Positions 1 through 4,801 of a stretch of 5,603 bases of DNA are shown piece by piece; the first letter of the stretch is position 1, and every line of letters starts with the position of its first letter. A program made the translations under genes and the position numbers. The notes beneath the pieces are model-generated. The model was given only the letters and a program-made list of their open reading frames with translations. It was not told where the DNA came from and did not search any database. Source of the DNA: Micrococcales bacterium (lineage in GTDB: Bacteria; Actinomycetota; Actinomycetes; Actinomycetales; Dermatophilaceae); contig JAUNUZ010000180.1 in assembly GCA_030537915.1 (NCBI GenBank), forward strand, positions 1-5,603, written 5' to 3'.

Positions 1-84
1 CTCGGTCGGGTCGCCGCCGTGAGGTCCGCGATTGCGGCTGGGCTGAGGCGACTGCCGGTCGGGGTCCTGCACGCCGGCCCTCAT
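1..84 (-). CDS. Possible N-terminal start of an unidentified gene coupled to iolC (partial)
   Basis: An ATG at 84-82 overlaps the iolC stop codon as ATGA, a common arrangement for translationally coupled genes in one operon. The frame stays open for 28 codons to the window edge (MRAGVQDPDRQSPQ...). The fragment is rich in Pro, Arg and Gln and I recognise no family. Catabolic genes such as iolB or an aldolase often follow iolC in actinobacteria, but nothing here shows that. A second frame also stays open to the edge, and because iolC itself is frameshifted the true frame is uncertain. Treat this as a hint that the operon continues to the left. Confidence 0.25.
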   Translation of the reverse strand, partial: MRAGVQDPDRQSPQPSRNRGPHGGDPTE

Positions 85-853
85 ACCTGGTCGCGCGATC
101 GTGCGACGAAGTCCTGCAGCTCACGAGCCGTCGGCATGGCCGCGGAGCACTCCAACCGCGAGGCGACGATAGCCCCGGCGCCATTGGCGAGGGTGACGAT
201 CTCCTTGAGCCCGAGCCCGTGGAGAAGACCGTGACACAGCGCCCCGCCGAAGGCGTCGCCGGCTCCGAGGCCATTGACGACGTCGACGAGGATCGGTGGC
301 ACGGTGCGGGTTCAGGCGCGGTCACGGACAGCACGCCCTTGGGTCCCTGCTTGACGATGGCGAGTTCGATACCGCGGTCGAGCAGCGCACGGCCGGCCCG
401 CTCGGGGTCCGTCTCGCTCACCGCGATCGCACACTCTCCTCTGTTGCCGACGGCCACCGTGCAGTGGTCGAGTGCCTCGTGGGCGGCGGCGCTCGCATCG
501 GCGGGGTCCTCCCAGAACCCCGGCCGATAGTCGAGGTCAAGGATCGTCAGCGGCCGACGTCCGCGGGCCTGCCAGGCGCGTAGATGGGCGTCGCGGCTCG
601 GCTGGGATGCCATCCCGGTGAGCGTGGCCCAGAAGATGCGCGCGTTCGCGACCACGTCGACGGGGATCTCACCCGGCTCGATATGCAGGTCAGGAGCCCG
701 CGGGTAGCGATAGAAGTAGAGGGGAAAGTGGTCCGGTGGGAAGATCTCGCAAAAGGTGACCGGCGTCGGTAAACCGGGGACGGCGGCGGAGTCGGCTGGA
801 TCAAGGTCCGTCCGGGTCCGCTGGGGCTGCAGCGGCAGCGCGGGCTGCGACAT
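81..853 (-). pseudogene. iolC: 5-dehydro-2-deoxygluconokinase, N-terminally shortened and frameshifted
   Basis: IolC is a PfkB/ribokinase-family cytosolic kinase. It phosphorylates 5-dehydro-2-deoxy-D-gluconate in myo-inositol catabolism. Read from ATG 853, the frame gives VPGLPTPVTFCEIFPP (residues 25-40), FPLYFYRYP, the kinase-type VGNRGECAIAV and VKQGPKGVL, all typical of IolC. At about 311-314 the frame breaks: an in-frame TGA (314-312) blocks the downstream frame, and the other frame runs off the window as nonsense. The C-terminal part resumes in a different frame with VDVVNGLGAGDAFGGALCHGLL, whose GAGD aspartate (257-255) is the expected catalytic base, and ends at TGA 83-81. Adding one base restores about 257 residues. 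Full-length relatives have roughly 320-340 and about 85 residues before VPGLPTP, here only 24. The missing part should carry the di-glycine sugar-binding motif. A plausible ribosome site, GAGAGGGA (871-864), lies 10 bases before the ATG. The gene is divergent from the GntR regulator. The identity is firm; whether the lesions are biological or sequencing errors is open. Confidence 0.85.
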
Positions 854-891
854 GGCGTGGCGTTCCCTCTCACGACGGCGGGCGATGCCCC

Positions 892-921
892 ATCCAACTG
901 CAAGAGAGCACGCAGTGTCAA
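892..921 (-). promoter_or_regulatory. Candidate promoter of iolC
   Basis: On the minus strand a perfect TTGACA (921-916) is followed after 18 bases by TTGGAT (897-892), a weak -10 match. A transcript from here would begin near 885 and include the GAGAGGGA ribosome site at 871-864 before the iolC ATG at 853. The -35 box is strong, the -10 weak, so this is a suggestion only. Confidence 0.4.
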
Positions 922-926
922 CAGTT

Positions 927-936
927 TGTCAGGACA
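927..936. promoter_or_regulatory. Palindromic operator candidate between iolC and the GntR gene
   Basis: The minus strand reads TGTCCTGACA, two 4-base arms (TGTC/GACA) around CT. It fits at every position the consensus KGWCHTRACA that I recall for IolR, the GntR-type repressor of inositol genes in Corynebacterium glutamicum. It sits just upstream of the iolC TTGACA box and 45 bases before the regulator ATG, so one bound dimer could influence both divergent promoters. A second TGACA half-site (920-916) lies 11 bases away, about one helical turn, and overlaps the -35 box. Binding is inferred, not shown. Confidence 0.5.
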
Positions 937-969
937 TTTGCACGTCATATTGAAGTAGCAGCTTGTGCG

Positions 970-975
970 TACCCT
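970..975 (+). promoter_or_regulatory. Possible -10 element of the GntR gene, near-leaderless transcript
   Basis: TACCCT fits the loose actinobacterial TANNNT -10 pattern and ends 6 bases before the regulator ATG. Transcription would then begin at or very near the start codon. There is no good ribosome site before that ATG (only GAGAG directly adjacent), which agrees with a leaderless message. I see no convincing -35 box. Such short matches occur often by chance. Confidence 0.2.
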
Positions 976-981
976 GAGAGC

Positions 982-1722
982 ATGACCGGACAGCTCGCCA
1001 TCGAGATCGATCGCGCCAGCCCCGTGCCGCTCTATCACCAGCTCGCAAAGCAGCTCACCGCGGCGATCGAGGACGGCACCCTCAAGCCCGGGGACGGTTT
1101 CGAGAACGAGCTGTCGCTCGCCGATCGACTGGGCTTGTCCCGGCCCACCGTGCGGCGAGCGATCGCCGAGCTTGTTGCGCGCGGCCTGCTCGTGCGCCGT
1201 CGAGGGATCGGTACGACGGTGGCGAGCCAAGTCGTGCACCGTCGAGACGAGTTGACGAGCCTGAACGAAGATCTGGAGCGTTCCGGGCGGGCACCGCATA
1301 CGCAGGTGCTGGAGCTGGTCTCCGGGGTCGTCGACGAGCGCGCAGCCACGGCCTTGCAGCTCGCGCCCGACGCACCTTTGGTCTTCATCGAGCGGCTCCG
1401 GTTCGCCGGTGACGAGCCACTGGCGATCCTCACCAATTGGCTCCCACCGGAGCGTGCCGACCTGACTCTGGCGGAGCTTTCCAGCGACGGGCTCTACGAC
1501 CTACTGAGGCACAAGGGCGTGCGGCCGGTCGTCGGACACCAGGTGATCGGCGCCCGCAGCGCTAGCCCGCGGGAGCGGCGCCTGCTCCACGTCACCAAGA
1601 GCCAGCCTCTGCTGACGATGACCCGGCACGCCTACGACGCGGACGGAGTGCCGGTCGAATTCGGCAATCACTGCTATCGCGCGGACCGGTACGCCTTCGA
1701 CTTCACGGTGCACGCGCGATAG
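982..1722 (+). CDS. GntR-family (HutC/UTRA) transcriptional regulator, probably IolR-like
   Basis: This is a 246-residue DNA-binding regulator. Residues 14-80 form a GntR winged helix: PVPLYHQLAKQL, then EDGTLKPGD, then the helix-turn-helix LSLADRLGLSRPTVRRAIAEL (about 44-64) and the wing GLLVRRRGIGTTVAS. Residues from about 95 to 240 look like the UTRA effector-binding domain of HutC-type members, with the family-like pattern LVFIERLRFAGDEPLAI and, near the end, ADGVPVEFGNHCYRADRYAF. It has the usual length and looks intact. It is divergent from iolC and followed by ino1. Members of this family next to iol genes generally repress them and are released by an inositol pathway intermediate; that role here is inferred from position and the palindrome at 927-936. 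The ATG at 982 is the natural start because the domain begins right after it. The ribosome site is poor, so translation may be leaderless. The exact ligand cannot be read from the sequence. Confidence 0.93.
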   Translation: MTGQLAIEIDRASPVPLYHQLAKQLTAAIEDGTLKPGDGFENELSLADRLGLSRPTVRRAIAELVARGLLVRRRGIGTTVASQVVHRRDELTSLNEDLERSGRAPHTQVLELVSGVVDERAATALQLAPDAPLVFIERLRFAGDEPLAILTNWLPPERADLTLAELSSDGLYDLLRHKGVRPVVGHQVIGARSASPRERRLLHVTKSQPLLTMTRHAYDADGVPVEFGNHCYRADRYAFDFTVHAR

Positions 1723-1731
1723 CCGTGCATC
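1707..1731 (+). terminator. Hairpin across the stop codon of the GntR gene
   Basis: GGTGCACG (1707-1714) can pair with CGTGCATC (1724-1731), eight pairs including one G-T, with a 9-base loop that contains the TAG stop. No run of T follows, so it is not a classical intrinsic terminator. It may help end or stabilise the regulator message. Confidence 0.3.
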
Positions 1732-1784
1732 CCGCCCGCTGTGGAACCCAGGAATCACGACCATCCACCCCCGAGCGGGCCGGA

Positions 1785-1798
1785 CTGGTCCTGACCAG
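1785..1798. promoter_or_regulatory. Palindromic operator candidate upstream of ino1
   Basis: CTGGTC-CT-GACCAG is a perfect 6+2+6 inverted repeat ending 105 bases before the ino1 ATG. Its inner 8 bases, GTCCTGAC, are identical to the core of the palindrome in the iolC/regulator gap at 927-936. GGTCCTGACC (1787-1796) matches 9 of 10 positions of the recalled IolR consensus KGWCHTRACA. This suggests that the adjacent regulator also binds in front of ino1. A different regulator of inositol synthesis is equally possible. Confidence 0.4.
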
Positions 1799-1843
1799 GC
1801 AACTCGCGCCGATCGCCACCTAAGTGACAAGCTCCCCCTTTGT

Positions 1844-1861
1844 AACCCCGTCACCGGGGTT
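1844..1861 (+). other. GC-rich hairpin in the ino1 leader
   Basis: AACCCCG (1844-1850) pairs perfectly with CGGGGTT (1855-1861) around a TCAC loop, followed by TTCCTC. It ends 41 bases before the ino1 start codon. It could be a terminator-like structure after the regulator gene, an attenuator in the ino1 leader, or a protein-binding site. TGTAAC (1841-1846) overlaps it and resembles a -10 box, but has no good -35 partner. Confidence 0.35.
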
Positions 1862-1902
1862 TCCTCAAGAATAGTCACGCAGCAGCGTTGGGAAGGTTCT
1901 CG

Positions 1903-2982
1903 ATGGGTTCGATTCGGGTAGCGATCGTTGGCGTGGGCAACTGTGCCAGCTCCTTGGTACAAGGTGTCCAGTTCTATCGGGATGCCCCCGATGACCAGGA
2001 GGTGCCGGGCCTCATGCACGTGCGCTTCGGCGATTACCACGTGAGCGATGTCGAGTTCGTCGCGGCGTTCGACGTGGACGGCAAGAAGGTCGGGATGGAC
2101 CTGAGCGACGCGATCAACGCCTCGGAGAACAACACGATCCGGATCTGCGACGTCCCGCCGACGGGGGTCAGCGTGCAGCGCGGCCACACGCTCGACGGCC
2201 TGGGGTACTACTACAGCGAGACGATCACCGAGTCCGACGCCACGCCCGTCGACGTCGTCGCCGCGCTGCGCGAGGCCAAGGTTGATGTGCTCGTCGCCTA
2301 CCTGCCGGTGGGCAGCGAGGACGCCGACAAGTTCTACGCGCAGTGCTGCCTGGATGCGGGCGTTGCCTTCGTCAACGCGCTGCCGGTGTTCATCGCCAGT
2401 GACCCGGAGTGGGCAGCCAAGTTCGAGGCGGCCGGGGTGCCGATCATCGGCGACGACATCAAGAGCCAGGTCGGCGCGACGATCACGCACCGCGTCCTGG
2501 CCAAGCTCTTCGAGGACCGCGGTGTGAAGCTCGACCGGACCTACCAGCTCAACGTCGGCGGCAATATGGACTTCAAGAACATGCTCGAGCGCGAGCGCCT
2601 GGAGTCCAAGAAGGTGAGCAAGACGCAGGCGGTGACCTCGAACCTGCAGCACGAGCTCGGTGCCCGCAATGTGCACATCGGTCCGAGCGACTATGTGGCC
2701 TGGCTCGACGACCGCAAATGGGCCTACGTGCGGCTCGAGGGTCGTGCCTTCGGCGAGGTGCCGTTGAGCCTCGAGTACAAGCTCGAGGTGTGGGATTCAC
2801 CGAACTCGGCGGGGATCATCATCGACGCCGTGCGAGCCGCCAAGATCGCCCTCGACCGCGGGGTCGGCGGGCCCCTGCTCTCTCCGGCTGCCTATCTGAT
2901 GAAGTCCCCGCCCGAGCAGCGCCCGGACGACATCGGCCGCGCTCAGCTGGAGGCCTTCATCCGTGGCGAGGTCACCCGTTGA
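1903..2982 (+). CDS. ino1: myo-Inositol-1-phosphate synthase
   Basis: Ino1 converts glucose 6-phosphate to 1L-myo-inositol 1-phosphate in an NAD-dependent oxidation, cyclisation and reduction. In actinobacteria the product feeds phosphatidylinositol and mycothiol synthesis. The 359-residue protein follows the Mycobacterium tuberculosis enzyme nearly end to end: the NAD-binding loop GVGNCASSL (10-18), [72 protein letters not shown] (183-197), [17 protein letters not shown] and [19 protein letters not shown]. Residues I recall as active-site in that enzyme (Asp197, Lys284, Asp310, Lys346) correspond to Asp185, Lys272, Asp298 and Lys334 here, all kept. The start is ATG 1903 because GGGAAGG (1890-1896) lies six bases upstream and the Rossmann strand begins at once; a TTG at 1888 in the same frame is less likely. 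The gene looks intact and probably has its own promoter in the 180-base gap before it. An unrelated FtsK-like gene follows on the same strand. Confidence 0.98.
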   Translation: MGSIRVAIVGVGNCASSLVQGVQFYRDAPDDQEVPGLMHVRFGDYHVSDVEFVAAFDVDGKKVGMDLSDAINASENNTIRICDVPPTGVSVQRGHTLDGLGYYYSETITESDATPVDVVAALREAKVDVLVAYLPVGSEDADKFYAQCCLDAGVAFVNALPVFIASDPEWAAKFEAAGVPIIGDDIKSQVGATITHRVLAKLFEDRGVKLDRTYQLNVGGNMDFKNMLERERLESKKVSKTQAVTSNLQHELGARNVHIGPSDYVAWLDDRKWAYVRLEGRAFGEVPLSLEYKLEVWDSPNSAGIIIDAVRAAKIALDRGVGGPLLSPAAYLMKSPPEQRPDDIGRAQLEAFIRGEVTR

Positions 2983-3076
2983 GGAGCGTCCAGCGGATCC
3001 GGGACGACCGCGCCTGACTTCTTCTCGTCCTCTCAGGGAATGTGGGCATTGTGGGCGATATCAGCTCATCACGCGC

Positions 3077-3085
3077 AAAAGGAGA
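3077..3085 (+). promoter_or_regulatory. Ribosome binding site deciding the start of the FtsK-like gene
   Basis: AAAAGGAGA is a strong Shine-Dalgarno sequence 10 bases before ATG 3096. A GTG at 3042 in the same frame would add 18 residues but has only AGGGAA near it, so 3096 is preferred. Confidence 0.55.
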
Positions 3086-3095
3086 CCTGATCCTC

Positions 3096-3779
3096 ATGGT
3101 CAACGAGATTCCCTATCCGCACCGACTCGGGGGTTCCCTGCCTCTCGGCGTCACCGATGATGGCCAGATCGTCGGGGTCGACGCGTCGGCGCACATTTTG
3201 GTGGCGGGCGCCCTCGGCTCGGGATGCTCGAGCGTGCTGCGTGTCCTCATCACGAGCGCCCTCGTGAGTGGCCTGCGCGTCACCGCCGTCGACGGCACCG
3301 CCCCGAGTTACTTCAGCCAGGGCTCGGCCCGCCACAACTACGATGCCATCGGCGGATCGCTGCTTGACATCGAGGACGGCACCGTCCACCCGCGCAACGT
3401 GATCGCGGATATCGTCTCCGGGCGGCGCGAACGCCCCGACCTGCTCGTCATCGATGACGCGTTCGACCTGTCCAAGGTGAATGCCGCCGAGCTCGTCGGG
3501 ATCTACCACAGCCTTGAGCGGGTCGGCGTGCGCGTGGCCGCCCGCGTACTCACCGCGCGCGTGAGCACCCGCGATTCCTACGGCACCCGCATCCTCATGG
3601 GTAACGCGACACCGATGGATCGCCACCTCATGCTCGGCAATCCCGAAGCCCCGCGGGTACGCCGCGGGGATCCCGCGGGCACCGGCGTGATCCGCTATCA
3701 CGACGGCGCGGAGGCACGGTTCCGCAGTTACTGGGTCGCGCCGGGAGCATTGGTCCACGAGCGCGCGAACGCGTCCTGA
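3096..3779 (+). CDS. Small FtsK/SpoIIIE-like P-loop protein with altered Walker A motif
   Basis: The 227-residue product resembles the motor core of FtsK/SpoIIIE-type DNA translocases, the kind carried by actinobacterial plasmids and integrative elements. LPLGVTDDGQIVGVD (15-29) is followed by HILVAGALGSGCSSVLRVLI (33-52), which aligns with the FtsK Walker A region HLLVAGATGSGKS. Here the P-loop lysine is cysteine (Cys44, TGC at 3225-3227). LLVIDD (116-121) fits Walker B. TRILMGNATPMDRHLMLGN (164-182) and GTGVIRYHDGAEARFRSYWV (195-214) match the end of the family's motor domain. The segment between Walker A and B is shorter than usual, and there are no membrane helices, gamma domain or other domains. 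Without the lysine, normal ATP hydrolysis is doubtful. It could be a degenerate remnant of a mobile element, or a non-hydrolysing partner subunit. It follows ino1 after 113 bases and has its own strong ribosome site; I see no functional link to inositol. The similarity is by eye, so the family call is moderate; that it is a coding gene is more secure. Confidence 0.7.
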   Translation: MVNEIPYPHRLGGSLPLGVTDDGQIVGVDASAHILVAGALGSGCSSVLRVLITSALVSGLRVTAVDGTAPSYFSQGSARHNYDAIGGSLLDIEDGTVHPRNVIADIVSGRRERPDLLVIDDAFDLSKVNAAELVGIYHSLERVGVRVAARVLTARVSTRDSYGTRILMGNATPMDRHLMLGNPEAPRVRRGDPAGTGVIRYHDGAEARFRSYWVAPGALVHERANAS

Positions 3780-3962
3780 TCGAGACGGGCCGGGTTGCCG
3801 GGCCGGTTGGTGATGAAGCGCAGGCCGTGGCTGCGGCGGCGGCCCATCGTGTCCGCCACGTGCACAAGGCGATTCAGGTCACCGGCCTTTCGCAGGCATA
3901 CGCCCCAGTCACGAATGGAACACCCATCCGAACAGTCAGTGCCAACTCCGTCGACGACGGGC

Positions 3963-3978
3963 GCGGGGATCACCCCGC
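3963..3978. terminator. Hairpin between convergent genes
   Basis: GCGGGG (3963-3968) pairs perfectly with CCCCGC (3973-3978) around a 4-base loop. It lies four bases past the permease stop codon, and 184 bases past the stop of the convergent FtsK-like gene. There is no T-run on either side. It best fits a terminator or mRNA-end structure for the minus-strand permease transcript. The rest of 3780-3962 shows no gene or RNA I can support. Confidence 0.4.
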
Positions 3979-3982
3979 CGCC

Positions 3983-4765
3983 TCAGGACAGCATGAGGTA
4001 GAGACCGGACAACCCCGCGACGGCGAGGACCACCTTCTCGAAGAGGGTCCGGGAGATCCGTGAAATGAGCAGGCGACCCATCACGGCACCGACGATGACG
4101 GCCGGCACGAGCGCCAGGCATAGCAGCAGGCGCTGGGGGCGGACGAGTCCCAACCCGATGGAGATCGGGAGCTTGGTGACATTGACGCACGCGAAGAACC
4201 AGGCCATCGTCCCGACGAACCTCGTGACCTCCAGGCGGGAGCGCAGCAGGTAGAGCGTCATGACGGGACCACCCGCGTTGGCCACCATGGTGGTGAAGCC
4301 GGCCAGCGACCCGAAGAACGTGCCCGCTCCGGCGTGTCCGGCGTGGGCGACGCGGTTCCCGGCTCGATCCGCGGCAGCCGCCCGGGGGTCTGCGGCTCGC
4401 CCGGCCGTCCACATCCGCCACACCTGGATCAGCGACATGACGACGACGATCCCTCCGATCACCGGCTTGAGCCAGCCGACGGGTGCTAACGCCAGGAAGA
4501 AAGCCCCGACGACTACCCCAGCCAGCACGGGGGCGATGAGTCGGCGGATGAGTGCCCACTCCGCGTGACCGCGGTAGGTCCACACCGCCAGGATGTCGCC
4601 CACCATGAGGAGCACGAGCAGGGCCCCGGTTGACTCGCGAGTCGGCAGCACCGTCGCGAAGATCACGATCGCAAGGGTGCTCGCCCCCGAGATCGCCGTT
4701 TTGGAGAAGCCGACCATCACCGCGCCGAGAGCCAGGGCGAGGAAGCCCGCGGCACTCACGCTCAC
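3983..4765 (-). CDS. TauE/SafE-family (TSUP) membrane permease
   Basis: This 260-residue, very hydrophobic protein has about eight candidate membrane segments, roughly 5-24, 28-40, 46-64, 75-95, 100-118, 148-173, 183-230 (probably two) and 242-259. A charged Ala/Arg-rich loop (121-145) separates two halves, as in the duplicated TSUP fold. Family-like motifs are VGFSKTAISGAS (18-29) near the start of the first half and GSLAGFTTMVANAGGP (152-167) at the start of the second. TSUP members move sulfite, sulfonates, sulfoacetate or other organic anions across the inner membrane; the substrate cannot be read here. The start is taken as GTG 4765; GTG 4759, two codons later, is an alternative, and neither has a clear ribosome site. 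Only 36 bases separate it from the iolD stop on the same strand, so the two are probably co-transcribed and perhaps translationally coupled. That hints at export or import of a compound linked to inositol use, or mere operon sharing. Length and topology look complete. Confidence 0.9.
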   Translation of the reverse strand: MSVSAAGFLALALGAVMVGFSKTAISGASTLAIVIFATVLPTRESTGALLVLLMVGDILAVWTYRGHAEWALIRRLIAPVLAGVVVGAFFLALAPVGWLKPVIGGIVVVMSLIQVWRMWTAGRAADPRAAAADRAGNRVAHAGHAGAGTFFGSLAGFTTMVANAGGPVMTLYLLRSRLEVTRFVGTMAWFFACVNVTKLPISIGLGLVRPQRLLLCLALVPAVIVGAVMGRLLISRISRTLFEKVVLAVAGLSGLYLMLS

Positions 4766-4801
4766 GCGTCGGCGTCGTTTGCGGGCACGGTCAGGAAGGG
4801 G

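Noticed and set aside
547..1299. 250-codon minus-strand open frame spanning iolC and the start of gntR
   Set aside because: It is out of frame with the IolC sequence over 547-853 and antisense to the winged-helix region of the GntR gene; the product is Arg/Pro/Ser-rich with no domain.
1734..1780. Inverted repeat GCCCGCT (1734-1740) and AGCGGGC (1774-1780)
   Set aside because: The arms are 7 bases with a 33-base loop and no T-run; such pairs are expected by chance in GC-rich DNA.
1501..2676. 391-codon open frame on the minus strand opposite gntR and ino1
   Set aside because: It lies antisense to the strongly supported ino1 coding sequence, has a low-complexity Val/Leu/Arg/His composition typical of a GC-rich shadow frame, and matches no family I know.
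3069..3758. 229-codon minus-strand open frame opposite the FtsK-like gene
   Set aside because: The plus strand has a strong ribosome site and P-loop-like motifs; the antisense product has repetitive Ala/Val/Asp/His composition expected from a mirrored reading frame.
3783..3808. Repeated GGGCCGG blocks after the FtsK-like gene
   Set aside because: Two short direct copies in a GC-rich stretch, with no consistent longer unit, terminator tail or attachment-site structure.
3900..3945. Resemblance of CACCCATCCGAAC to the conserved loop of 5S rRNA
   Set aside because: The match is short, and the surrounding bases do not form the 5S stems or show its conserved ends; there are no other rRNA or tRNA genes nearby.
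3728..3973. 81-codon minus-strand open frame in the convergent gap
   Set aside because: It overlaps the end of the FtsK-like gene, has no recognisable motif or clear ribosome site, and ends inside that gene. I cannot support it as a gene.
3983..3992. TCAGGACA, a partial copy of the palindrome core found at 927-936
   Set aside because: It coincides with the permease stop codon and its last codons, lacks the second arm of the palindrome, and is not in a promoter position.
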